From: Treponema sp.
GTDB taxonomy: Bacteria; Spirochaetota; Spirochaetia; Treponematales; Breznakiellaceae
Assembly: GCA_031266695.1 (NCBI GenBank)
Contig: JAISAK010000052.1
Span: 1 to 17,340, forward strand
Length of the DNA: 17,340 bases
Direction of reading: 5' to 3'
Below are positions 7,334 through 14,562 of this stretch, one piece after another (the first letter of the stretch is position 1; each line of letters opens with the position of its first letter). A model generated the notes under the pieces. The model worked only from the letters and a program-made list of their open reading frames with translations. It was not told the DNA's origin and ran no database searches. The position numbers and the translations under genes were made by a program.

Positions 7334-8195
7334 AATAAGCCATGAATCAAAAGGTTTGGTATCCCACGGAGTCAGCGCCTGCGCGGGCTGCGGCCTTGAA
7401 CTGATAATGCGGAATGTAATGGACGTGGTTGGGGAGGACACCATAATCATCATACCTCCCGGCTGCTCGGCGCTGTTTTCGGGGTTCTGCAACGAAACAA
7501 ACCTGAAAATTGCCGGCATACAGATGAATCTTGAAAATTCGGCCGCCTGCGCCGCGGGCATCAGGGCGGGGTTGAAGATCCAGGGGAACGATCATACCAC
7601 CGTTCTGGTTTTTGCCGGCGACGGCGCTACGGTAGATATCGGAATCCAGTCCCTTTCGGGGGCTATGGAACGGAACGACAGGATACTCTACATTTGTTAC
7701 GACAACGAAGCCTATATGAATACGGGTATTCAGTCTTCAAGCTCTACGCCCCTGGGCGCCAGTACCACCACAACACCGGCGGGAAAAAGCGTATCCCGAA
7801 AGAACCTTGTCGGCATTGCTATGGCGCATAACGTACCATACGCGGCGACCGCTTCGCTGCAAAACCTTGTTGATCTGCGGAAGAAGGTAAAGAAGGCAAA
7901 GGAAACCGACGGCACTTCGGTGCTGCATATCCATACGCCCTGTCCCACCGGCTGGTTTTACGATCCCAAATACACCATAAAAATTGCTAAAATGGCGGTT
8001 AACACGGGAAGCTGGATTCTGTACGAGTGGGAAGACGGAAAGGTAACCGTAAATTACCGGCCAAAAGAGCTGGAACCCATAGAGGAGTACATCAAAATAC
8101 AGGGCAGATTTAAGCACCTGAAAAACGAACAGATTGAGGCAATAAGGGTTGAGGTAAAATCCCGGTATGAGGAATTCCTCCGAAAAAACGGTTAA
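7326..8195 (+). CDS. porB: 2-oxoacid:ferredoxin oxidoreductase (POR/VOR type), beta (TPP-binding) subunit
   Basis: A 289-residue catalytic subunit. Four cysteines expected for the proximal [4Fe-4S] cluster are present: Cys19 and Cys22 (SACAGCG), Cys47 (PPGCS) and Cys206 (PCPTGW). The thiamine diphosphate/Mg site is seen as GDGATVDIG at 98-106 and YDNEAYMNTG at 125-134, followed by the TTTTPAGK loop (147-154) typical of pyruvate/2-oxoisovalerate enzymes. The last roughly 55 residues form a charged tail. The start overlaps the alpha stop by 8 bases. It is the last gene of the + strand cluster; only 36 bases separate it from the convergent protease gene, with no convincing terminator. All catalytic elements look intact, so the complex should be active. 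Confidence 0.92.
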   Translation: MYKISHESKGLVSHGVSACAGCGLELIMRNVMDVVGEDTIIIIPPGCSALFSGFCNETNLKIAGIQMNLENSAACAAGIRAGLKIQGNDHTTVLVFAGDGATVDIGIQSLSGAMERNDRILYICYDNEAYMNTGIQSSSSTPLGASTTTTPAGKSVSRKNLVGIAMAHNVPYAATASLQNLVDLRKKVKKAKETDGTSVLHIHTPCPTGWFYDPKYTIKIAKMAVNTGSWILYEWEDGKVTVNYRPKELEPIEEYIKIQGRFKHLKNEQIEAIRVEVKSRYEEFLRKNG

Positions 8196-8231
8196 TTGGA
8201 AGGCGGGGAGCCCAGGGCAACGTAGAATCTT

Positions 8232-8849
8232 TTACAGCAGCAGATCTATCATAGCCCTGACAATCCGGCCTATGGGAAGGATGTTTATCCCCGCCCGGTT
8301 CTGAATTATCAGAATGATGAAAAGCAGGGGCGCCCCAATGCGCATAATTCTGCCTTCCGTTTCGGGACTGAGGTTGAGGCCGGAAAAGACAATGTGGCTG
8401 CCGTCAAGGGGCGGAAGGGGAATCAGGTTAAAGACAAAGAGGCCGAAGTTGATGGTAATGGCGTAGAAAAGGGTTAAAAGAACCAGCCTGAAAACGCCTT
8501 CGTTCAAATTGTGTCCCAGGGCGAGAAACAGCCTGAGCAGGAAAACCAGGATAACCCCCAGCACGAGATTGGAAAGGGGGCCTGCGGCCGCGATTAAAGC
8601 CTTGTCGCGCCGGGGGTGGCGAAGAAAGGCCGGATTAAACTGTACCGGTTTTGCCCAGCCAAAGCCCGCAAAAACAAGAAAAAGGAATCCGATAAGGTCG
8701 ATATGCCTGAGCGGATTCAAGGTGATCCGCCCCTGATCCCGCGCCGTACTGTCACCCAACTTCCAGGCGGCCAGGGCGTGGCAGCATTCATGGATTGTAA
8801 GGCCAAGAAGAACGCCGGGTATTGAATAAAGAGTGCTTTCCCAGTTCAT
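8232..8849 (-). CDS. M50B (site-2 protease-like) membrane metalloprotease
   Basis: A 205-residue integral membrane protein of the compact YwhC-like M50 group. The zinc motif HECCH is at 20-24 in the first membrane helix. GWAKPV (64-69) and NPAFLRHPRRDK (72-83) are typical of the group. NLIPLPPLDG at 141-150 supplies the third zinc ligand (Asp149). Five or six hydrophobic segments are visible. Such enzymes cut substrates inside the membrane, but for small stand-alone members the targets are mostly unknown. An in-frame ATG lies 15 codons upstream (8894), but I chose 8849: AAGGA sits 7 bases before it, and the longer version would start inside the upstream gene. It follows the DUF2156 gene by 10 bases, so the two are probably co-transcribed. 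No PDZ domain is present. Confidence 0.88.
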   Translation of the reverse strand: MNWESTLYSIPGVLLGLTIHECCHALAAWKLGDSTARDQGRITLNPLRHIDLIGFLFLVFAGFGWAKPVQFNPAFLRHPRRDKALIAAAGPLSNLVLGVILVFLLRLFLALGHNLNEGVFRLVLLTLFYAITINFGLFVFNLIPLPPLDGSHIVFSGLNLSPETEGRIMRIGAPLLFIILIIQNRAGINILPIGRIVRAMIDLLL

Positions 8850-8856
8850 TTGCTGT

Positions 8857-8861
8857 TCCTT
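8857..8861 (-). promoter_or_regulatory. Ribosome binding site that fixes the M50 protease start
   Basis: AAGGA on the minus strand, 7 bases before the ATG at 8849 and overlapping the stop codon of the upstream gene. It favours this start over the in-frame ATG at 8894 and suggests translational coupling. Confidence 0.7.
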
Positions 8862-9783
8862 AGTTTGGTTTAATACCCCGGTACTTCCTGACAAAGCCGG
8901 AGGGCCGGTAAGTCATTTTTGCCTGCCGCAGCCCTTCGTCTCCAAGGTCCTGTTCGCGGTTGATATGAATAAAGAAGGGCGGCAAAGCGGCGGCGAAGTC
9001 CTGGTTTATGTATTGATAAATGCCTTTATACGCGTCAATCGCTTTTTCAAAATGGATGGCGAAGATTTTTCCCATGGCTATGCTCTCCCCAAGACAGTAG
9101 CCCGCGGGCTTCCCGTTTACATAATAGACGGAGCCCCGCAGTTTTAAACCGGCAAAGCACTCCAGGGCTTCCCTTGCCGCGGCATAGTCGCCTTCTACAC
9201 CCTTGTCTTTTTCCCACCGCTCAAGCACTTCCAGGGCATCGGGTATCAGCGCCGCGGTCAAGGGCCGCGCTTCATGATCCGGATAGGCGTTGTTGAAAGC
9301 GTTTACCAGGTTTTTCTTTTTATGGAATTTTTTCCCCGAAAGATCGGCGAGGTTCTTTCTGGGGTAGAGGTAGTCAAAATTGTCCCGGTCTTCGATAATT
9401 TCCACGCCCCATTGTTGCAAATCCTCCCGCGCGCCTTCCAGCACGGATTCGGAGATGTTTTTCCAGTAAGCGTGGGTATCGAAAAGAGATTCGAGGATTT
9501 CCCTGCCCGGCGGACAGCAGGGGGTCATAAAAAAATTCGCGCCCGGTTCCGGCGCGGCGGAGCCGCCGGGTTTTGTTTCGTGCGGCGCCGGCGTTATGCC
9601 CGAAATGATGAAATCCCGGTTCGGGCCCAGGGAAACCCGGTACTGATAGCGGTTTCTGAACAGGTACAAACCGGAAAAGGTGAATTCCGAAACCCCGTCC
9701 GGTGTCAATGCCAGATGGGGATGCATTTCATTTTTCAGTTCAAGGCTGAGGGGAATAAAATCGGGGTAACTGGGAATAAGCAT
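8860..9783 (-). CDS. DUF2156 family protein (phosphatidylglycerol lysyltransferase C-terminal / GNAT-like fold)
   Basis: A soluble protein of 307 residues from the chosen ATG, with no membrane segment or signal peptide. It resembles the stand-alone DUF2156 proteins (the domain at the C-terminus of MprF-type lysyl-phosphatidylglycerol synthases). Evidence is the YLYPRKNLADLSGKKFHKKKN block at about 138-158, the paired GNAT-like strands with YYVNGKPAGYCLGE (220-233), and the C-terminal INREQDLGDEGLRQAKMTY block (274-292) that is highly characteristic. MprF domains move an aminoacyl group from tRNA to a lipid; stand-alone members have no settled role. A Gly/Pro/Ala-rich insertion sits near 62-82. 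A TTG nine codons upstream (9810) is possible, but the family's usual N-terminus aligns from the ATG. Neither start has a convincing Shine-Dalgarno. It is co-oriented with the protease gene 10 bases downstream. Confidence 0.8.
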   Translation of the reverse strand: MLIPSYPDFIPLSLELKNEMHPHLALTPDGVSEFTFSGLYLFRNRYQYRVSLGPNRDFIISGITPAPHETKPGGSAAPEPGANFFMTPCCPPGREILESLFDTHAYWKNISESVLEGAREDLQQWGVEIIEDRDNFDYLYPRKNLADLSGKKFHKKKNLVNAFNNAYPDHEARPLTAALIPDALEVLERWEKDKGVEGDYAAAREALECFAGLKLRGSVYYVNGKPAGYCLGESIAMGKIFAIHFEKAIDAYKGIYQYINQDFAAALPPFFIHINREQDLGDEGLRQAKMTYRPSGFVRKYRGIKPN

Positions 9784-9792
9784 TCTTCTATA

Positions 9793-9822
9793 TTGAAAAA
9801 TAATCTCCAAACATTCAATAAT
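9793..9822 (+). promoter_or_regulatory. Candidate promoter of the pepT-feoB operon
   Basis: TTGAAA (9793-9798) and AATAAT (9817-9822) are 18 bases apart in the 45-bp spacer between the divergent genes, and resemble sigma-70 -35 and -10 elements. Transcription would begin about 7 bases later, at or beside the pepT ATG (9829). The spacer is AT-rich, so chance matches are possible. Confidence 0.35.
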
Positions 9823-9830
9823 GATTCAAT
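9816..9830. promoter_or_regulatory. Weak Fur-box-like sequence in the divergent spacer
   Basis: The core ATAATGATT at 9818-9826 matches the middle of the 7-1-7 Fur consensus, about 8 of 14 defined positions, and overlaps the putative -10 element. A direct repeat ATTCAAT occurs at 9813-9819 and 9824-9830. The operon ends in feoAB, which makes iron control plausible, but the match is marginal. Confidence 0.2.
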
Positions 9831-11094
9831 GAAAACTCCAATAAATCAGATAGATGATAAAACCCTTGAACCGCTTCTGATAAACCGGTTTATGAGCTAT
9901 GTCCGTTACTGGACAGAGAGCGACCGCCACGTGGAAGCGACGCCTTCCACGCCGGGGCAGTGGGATCTGGCAAAGGCCCTGGAGTCGGAGCTTTCGGGCG
10001 TGGGGATTAAAGATGTCCGGCTGACCGAATACTGCTATGTTATTGCCCGGCTGCCCGCAAGTCCCGGAAAGGAAGCCGCTCCTTCGGTTGGTTTTCTTGC
10101 CCACCTGGATACGGCGGACGATGTTTCCGGCAGGGACGTTAAGCCTCAATTGGTCAGGAATTACGACGGCGGCAAAATAAGCCTTGAGGGAGGGCTTTGC
10201 CTTGACCCCGGAGCGGACGCGGATCTTGCGGCGCAAAGGGGCAAGACCCTTATCCACAGCGACGGAAGTACCCTGCTGGGCGCCGACGACAAGGCCGGCC
10301 TGGCGGAGATTATGGCGGCCCTTGAGTACCTTTCCGTCCATCCGGAAATTCCCCACGGCCCGGTGGAAATTATTTTTTCGCCCGACGAGGAAACCGGCAA
10401 GGGGCTTCCGGAATTCCCCCGGAAAGATATAAAGTCCGCCGTGTGCTATACCCTGGACGGCGGCCCCCAGGGGGAAATAGAAGCGGAATGTTTCAACGCG
10501 TGGAAGGCCCTTGTCAAATTCGAGGGCCGGGTGATTCACCTGGGCGCGGCCCGGGGCGTGCTGGCTAACGCCGCCCTTATGGCCGCCTCCTTCGCGCTGC
10601 TGCTTCCCCGTTCCGAAAGCCCCGAAGCAACCGACGCTTATTACGGCTATTACTGCCCCACGGAAATTCACGGGGATCTTGAAAAAGCTTCGCTGGAGGT
10701 TTTTCTCCGGGATTTTGATTCGGAAGAAATGAAACGCCGGGTTGCGGCTCTTGAGTCCTTCGCCGGGACGGTGGAAGCCCAGTTTCCCGGCGGCCGGGTG
10801 CTTGTTAATGCCCGGCCTCAATACTATAATATGAAGAGAGACATTGACGGAAATCCGGCGGCTCTGGGCTTACTGAAACAAGCCTGTGAAAACCTGGGGA
10901 TAGAGCATCGCCTTAAACCCATTCGGGGCGGAACCGACGGTTCCCGGCTTACAGAGCTGGGCATTCCCACCCCGAATATTTTTACCGGGGGGCGGAATTA
11001 TCACAGCCGCCTTGAGTGGGTTTCCGTGAATGAGATGTGCGCCGCCTGCAGGCTGGTCATGGAATTGATTTGGCTCTGGGGAACGCAGCCTTAA
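9829..11094 (+). CDS. pepT: Peptidase T (tripeptide aminopeptidase, M20 family)
   Basis: A cytoplasmic 421-residue zinc exopeptidase that removes the N-terminal residue from tripeptides; slightly longer than E. coli PepT (408). All M20B metal and catalytic positions are visible: His92 and Asp94 (HLDTADD), Asp153 (GADDKAG), the Glu187/Glu188 pair (DEETG), Asp210 (TLDGG) and His392 (NYHSRLEW). The PIRGGTDGS segment (364-372) and PNIFTGG (382-388) are diagnostic of peptidase T. In the dimerisation/lid domain the usual HPGTAKG reads HLGAARG (237-243). The frame is open far upstream, but that part runs antisense through the neighbouring gene. The ATG at 9829 gives the expected N-terminus with a short extension. 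No Shine-Dalgarno precedes it. It is the first gene of a run with the acyltransferase and feoAB. Confidence 0.92.
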   Translation: MKTPINQIDDKTLEPLLINRFMSYVRYWTESDRHVEATPSTPGQWDLAKALESELSGVGIKDVRLTEYCYVIARLPASPGKEAAPSVGFLAHLDTADDVSGRDVKPQLVRNYDGGKISLEGGLCLDPGADADLAAQRGKTLIHSDGSTLLGADDKAGLAEIMAALEYLSVHPEIPHGPVEIIFSPDEETGKGLPEFPRKDIKSAVCYTLDGGPQGEIEAECFNAWKALVKFEGRVIHLGAARGVLANAALMAASFALLLPRSESPEATDAYYGYYCPTEIHGDLEKASLEVFLRDFDSEEMKRRVAALESFAGTVEAQFPGGRVLVNARPQYYNMKRDIDGNPAALGLLKQACENLGIEHRLKPIRGGTDGSRLTELGIPTPNIFTGGRNYHSRLEWVSVNEMCAACRLVMELIWLWGTQP

Positions 11095-11095
11095 T

Positions 11096-11103
11096 GGAGA
11101 GGA
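11096..11103 (+). promoter_or_regulatory. Ribosome binding site that fixes the acyltransferase start
   Basis: GGAGAGGA lies just upstream of the ATG at 11106; its GGAG is 6 bases from that ATG. An in-frame ATG at 11094 overlaps the pepT stop and is immediately upstream of the site, so it is less likely. Confidence 0.7.
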
Positions 11104-11105
11104 AC

Positions 11106-12011
11106 ATGGATACTTTGGCTACCGCTTTTCGGGAACAAATAAAAAAGGCCCTGGCCCTGACAAAAGTTGCCACTACGGTAACCGAACAGAATGTCTATCA
11201 GGAAGGGGATATGAACATTCTTCCCATACTTGATAACATGGTTGAAACCCTGCTTCTTTCCGGTTCCGGCGTTGACGGCATGGAAAACCTTGAGGAACTT
11301 TTTTCAAAGGCCGAAACGGGAAAATCCTGCCTGCTCCTGGTGGAGCATTACAGTAATTTTGATCTGTCCCTTGTCTCTTATCTGGTGCGAAAGGCGGGTG
11401 GCCGGGGTGAAGATATTTCCAGGGCCCTTGTGGCCATAGCCGGCATGAAGCTTAACGAAGATAATCCCGTTGTCGCCGCTTTTGCCAGCGCTTACACCCG
11501 TATCGTCATTTACCCAAGCCGTTCACTGTACGGATTGGACGCGGAAAAAAACAGGGAAGAAATTATCCGCAGCAACGGCATAAACCGCGCCGCCATGCGG
11601 ACGCTTAACGATATAAAGGTAAAGGGCCGCATTGTCCTGGTTTTCCCCTCGGGAACCCGCTACCGCTCCTGGGACCCGTCAACCAAAAAGGGCGTCCGCG
11701 AAATAGATTCCTATATCCGTTCCTTTGACTATATGTGCTGTGTTGCGCTTAACGGCGAGATTCTTCATGTCCAGCAGACGGATATGCTGAACGATGCGGT
11801 AGAGAGGGATATTATCCGTATTACCACCGGCCCCGTGCTGTCCTGCGCGGAATTCCGCGATAAAGCCAGAGCCGCCGCGGAGGCCCTGGGCATTGAAGAT
11901 AAAAAGCAGGCCGCCGTGGACGCCGTTACGGCGGAGCTGGAAAAGATGCACCTTGCCGCGGAAGAAAGGCGGCAAAAGTTGCTGAATAGGGGCGCTTATG
12001 CTTCTGTCTGA
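11106..12011 (+). CDS. PlsC-like glycerol(phosphate) acyltransferase family protein
   Basis: A 301-residue protein with the two main motifs of the glycerolphosphate acyltransferase superfamily. HYSNFD at 81-86 is the catalytic H(x4)D, and FPSGTR at 180-185 is the phosphate-binding block, normally FPEGTR; Ser replaces Glu. About 75 residues precede the H(x4)D motif and a charged, Ala/Glu-rich helical tail (about 250-295) follows the core. There is no obvious N-terminal membrane helix, unlike many PlsC proteins, so peripheral membrane attachment is likely. The expected reaction is acyl transfer to glycerol-3-phosphate, lysophosphatidate or a related lysolipid during membrane lipid synthesis; the exact acceptor is not visible. 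It begins 11 bases after pepT and its last 14 bases overlap feoA. The metabolic link to those neighbours is unclear. Confidence 0.75.
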   Translation: MDTLATAFREQIKKALALTKVATTVTEQNVYQEGDMNILPILDNMVETLLLSGSGVDGMENLEELFSKAETGKSCLLLVEHYSNFDLSLVSYLVRKAGGRGEDISRALVAIAGMKLNEDNPVVAAFASAYTRIVIYPSRSLYGLDAEKNREEIIRSNGINRAAMRTLNDIKVKGRIVLVFPSGTRYRSWDPSTKKGVREIDSYIRSFDYMCCVALNGEILHVQQTDMLNDAVERDIIRITTGPVLSCAEFRDKARAAAEALGIEDKKQAAVDAVTAELEKMHLAAEERRQKLLNRGAYASV

Positions 12012-12357
12012 AGCCCCGAACGGAGCCTCTTTCAAGGTGACAAAGGTTGCGCTTGGCAAAGAGGTAGGGCGCCGTCTTGCGGACATGGGTTTTACCGAAG
12101 GCGCGGAGGGCGCTGTTGTGCGGAAAGGTTTTTTCGCCGGCCCCCTGCAAATCAGGATACTTGGCTACGATATATTGATACGCCGCTACGAGGCTTCGGG
12201 AATAGAAGTCGAACCCGTGGGCGACTGGTCGGCGGTACATGACGCGGTCAAGTGGTTCGGAGGACAGCGCCTGCGCCGGCGGCATCTTGACGTTTCAGCC
12301 GGCGGCGGTTCCGCGCCGGGCCGTGAAGACCCCCCGCGGGAAGAGGACGAACAATGA
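11998..12357 (+). CDS. feoA: FeoA-domain ferrous iron transport accessory protein with C-terminal tail
   Basis: A small cytoplasmic protein whose first about 75 residues form the SH3-like FeoA domain: LLSEAPNGASFKVTKV at the start, the RRLADMGF block at 25-32 (the family's 'RRLxxLGl'), and LQIRILGYDILIRRYEASGIEV at 50-71. FeoA proteins support Fe2+ uptake by FeoB, probably by contacting its cytosolic domains. At 119 residues it is about 40 longer than a typical FeoA; the extra tail (about 80-119) has an RRR cluster, then Gly/Pro and acidic residues ending EEDEQ, and looks disordered. It starts inside the acyltransferase gene and its stop overlaps feoB by four bases (ATGA), so FeoA and FeoB are translationally coupled. 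Confidence 0.88.
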   Translation: MLLSEAPNGASFKVTKVALGKEVGRRLADMGFTEGAEGAVVRKGFFAGPLQIRILGYDILIRRYEASGIEVEPVGDWSAVHDAVKWFGGQRLRRRHLDVSAGGGSAPGREDPPREEDEQ

Positions 12358-14507
12358 GTGGCGGGAAAAACTATCTGCGGATTGCCCTGGCGGGGAATCC
12401 CAATTCGGGGAAAACAACCCTCTTTAACGCCCTTACCGGCGCTCACCACAGGGTGGGGAATTACCCCGGTGTGACCGTTGAAAAACGCGAGGGTCTGCGC
12501 CTTCGCGGTGAAAGGCAGTACCACTTTATCGACCTTCCCGGCATTTACAGCCTTACCGCCTATTCCGTTGATGAAGTAGTTGCCAGGGATTTTATTCTTG
12601 ATGAAAAGCCCGACATTATTGTTGATGTGCTTGATTCAACAAACCTTGAACGGCATCTCTATCTCTGCCTGCAGTTCCAGGAGCTGGGCGTTCCCGTAAT
12701 CGCCGCCCTCAACATGAGCGACGAGGCCGAGGCAAAGGGAATTAGGATAGACGTCAAAAATCTTTCCGCCACCCTGGGCATACCTATGGTTAAAACCGTC
12801 GGGTCCAAGGGAGTGGGAACCGAGGAGCTTCTTGACGGCATCGACAAAATCGAAGAATCCATTGAAGCGGGCAGCACGGAGCTTTCGGGCAGGCTGATTC
12901 ACTACGGCAGCGAGATTGAGGCCAAGCTGGAATCCCTTGAAAAAGCCATTGCCGCGGATTCCGCCTTTACGGCGAATTACCCGGTGCGCTGGCTTGCGGT
13001 AAAGCTTCTCGAAAAGGACGCAAATGCTTTTCAGCGCCTTGAAAAACACGCGGATGCCCCGCGGATCGCCGCTATGGCGCGGGAGTCAAGCGGCTGGATA
13101 GACAGGCACTTCGGCAAAGATTCGGAGATAGTTGTTACCGAGCAGCGCTACGGTTATATCCGGGGCGCGGTAGCCGAATCGGTCAAAGTTATGGGGGAAC
13201 CTGATTTTTCCCTTACCGAGGCGATCGATAGGGTTATCATGAACCGCTTTCTTTCGCTGCCGATTTTTATTTTGGTGCTTTGGAGCGTGTTTCAGCTAAC
13301 CTTTTTTCTGGGCGCTTACCCCATGTCCTGGCTGGAGAGTTTTTTTGGCTTTTTAAGCGCGGCGCTCCAATCTGTGCTGCCCGAAGGACTGGTCCGTTCC
13401 CTTTTGGTTGATGGAATCATCGGCGGCGTGGGCGGGGTTTTCTCGTTTGTGCCCCTCATCGTGATACTGTTTTTCTTCCTTTCGATTCTGGAGGATGTGG
13501 GATATATGTCGCGGGCCGCCTTCGCGACCGACAAGCTGCTCCATGCCTTTGGCCTTCACGGCCAGTCCGTGTTTCCCATGATGCTCGGATTCGGCTGTTC
13601 CGTTCCCGCCATCATGGCTTCCCGCACCCTGAAGAGCCGGCGCGACAGAATCATCACGGTGCTGATCACGCCCCTGATGAGCTGCGGCGCCAAGCTGCCG
13701 GTACACATGCTCCTTGCCGCCGCCCTTTTCCCGGATCACGCGGCGAATATGGTAATACTGATCTACGCGCTGGGTATTGTCCTCTCACTCCTCTGCGCGG
13801 CGGTGCTTAAGGCTACGGTTCTTTCGGGCGATCCTACTCCCTTTGTGATGGAGCTTCCCCCTTACCGCGCGCCTACGCTGCGGGGGGTGCTCTGGCACGT
13901 ATGGGAAAAAACCTGGCAGTACGTCAAGAAAGCCGGTACGGTGATCCTTGCCGCCACCATCCTTATTTGGGTAATTACCAATTTCCCTGCCCGGGAGCTT
14001 TCCGAAGAAGAAGGCATCCGGCTTGCCCGGGACTACCGCCTGGAACATCCCGGCGCGGAGGAGGCCGATGTAACGGCGTACCTCGAAACCGCCGCCGCCC
14101 GGATGCTGCTTGAAAACAGCATAGCGGGTCACGCAGGCCGTTTCATTGAACCGGTATTCCGGCCCCTGGGCTTTGACTGGAAAATTACCGTCGCTTCGGT
14201 TACGGGTTTTGCCGCGAAGGAAGTTATCGTTTCTACCTTCGGCATTCTCTACCGGGTCGGAACTTCGGAGAACGAGGAAAGCGAAGGCCTCAGGGACGCC
14301 ATCCGCAGGGACGATCACATGCGCCCCCTTGTAGCCTTGGTGTTCATGATCTTTGTCCTGATCATACCGCCCTGCCTCGCAGCGCTGGCGGCAATGAAGG
14401 CGGAAATCGGCATCAGATGGGTGGCGTTTGAAATTTGCTTCCTCCTTGCCCTGGGCTGGATTTTATGTTTTATTGTGTACCAGATTGGATCCCTCGCGGG
14501 GTTCTAG
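12354..14507 (+). CDS. feoB: Ferrous iron transporter FeoB
   Basis: A full-length 717-residue protein of the inner membrane that takes up Fe2+. The N-terminal G domain is complete: G1 GNPNSGKT (14-21), G2 Thr41 within GVTVE, G3 DLPG (60-63), G4 NMSD (120-123) and a G5-like VGSKG (149-153). A helical insertion domain (about 165-275) follows. The membrane part starts near residue 297, contains the Gate motifs GFGCSVPAIMASR (about 416-428) and LMSCGAKLPVHMLL (about 440-453), and ends with the second Gate half bearing GFAAKEVIVSTFG. A charged loop (about 545-580) resembles that of other FeoB proteins. It is the last gene of the operon. The convergent lipoprotein gene starts 55 bases away, with no strong terminator between. 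Confidence 0.95.
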   Translation: MSGGKNYLRIALAGNPNSGKTTLFNALTGAHHRVGNYPGVTVEKREGLRLRGERQYHFIDLPGIYSLTAYSVDEVVARDFILDEKPDIIVDVLDSTNLERHLYLCLQFQELGVPVIAALNMSDEAEAKGIRIDVKNLSATLGIPMVKTVGSKGVGTEELLDGIDKIEESIEAGSTELSGRLIHYGSEIEAKLESLEKAIAADSAFTANYPVRWLAVKLLEKDANAFQRLEKHADAPRIAAMARESSGWIDRHFGKDSEIVVTEQRYGYIRGAVAESVKVMGEPDFSLTEAIDRVIMNRFLSLPIFILVLWSVFQLTFFLGAYPMSWLESFFGFLSAALQSVLPEGLVRSLLVDGIIGGVGGVFSFVPLIVILFFFLSILEDVGYMSRAAFATDKLLHAFGLHGQSVFPMMLGFGCSVPAIMASRTLKSRRDRIITVLITPLMSCGAKLPVHMLLAAALFPDHAANMVILIYALGIVLSLLCAAVLKATVLSGDPTPFVMELPPYRAPTLRGVLWHVWEKTWQYVKKAGTVILAATILIWVITNFPARELSEEEGIRLARDYRLEHPGAEEADVTAYLETAAARMLLENSIAGHAGRFIEPVFRPLGFDWKITVASVTGFAAKEVIVSTFGILYRVGTSENEESEGLRDAIRRDDHMRPLVALVFMIFVLIIPPCLAALAAMKAEIGIRWVAFEICFLLALGWILCFIVYQIGSLAGF

Positions 14508-14562
14508 CAGCCTGCCGCACTTTTATGTGTGAAGCGTAACAAACTCCTAAAGGCATGACCGC
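14508..14562. other. Convergent spacer between feoB and the lipoprotein gene
   Basis: It holds no gene. On the minus strand an imperfect hairpin (CTAGGC pairing with GCCTTTAG, two-base bulge) covers about 14550-14566 and overlaps the end of the lipoprotein gene. It is too weak, and has too short a T-run, to call a terminator with confidence. Confidence 0.3.

Noticed and set aside
6647..7561. Minus-strand ORF of 304 codons across the alpha/beta oxidoreductase genes
   Set aside because: Antisense to two well-supported genes; its composition is rich in His, Pro, Gly and Phe, as in reverse readings of real genes, and shows no domain.
5321..8195. 2-oxoglutarate:ferredoxin oxidoreductase (Kor) assignment
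   Set aside because: The gamma ERRGAPV motif, the NTGSWRIERP delta N-terminus and the alpha/beta landmarks fit the pyruvate/2-oxoisovalerate class better.
8196..8231. Terminator between the beta subunit gene and the convergent protease gene
   Set aside because: Only tiny GC inverted repeats (for example GCCC-A-GGGC) without a usable loop or adjacent T-run are present.
9274..9828. N-terminal extension of pepT by 185 codons
   Set aside because: That stretch is antisense to the DUF2156 gene and has no PepT homology; peptidase T normally starts close to the ATG at 9829.
13785..14318. Minus-strand ORF inside feoB
   Set aside because: Antisense to the conserved FeoB membrane domain, with no domain of its own and no start signal.
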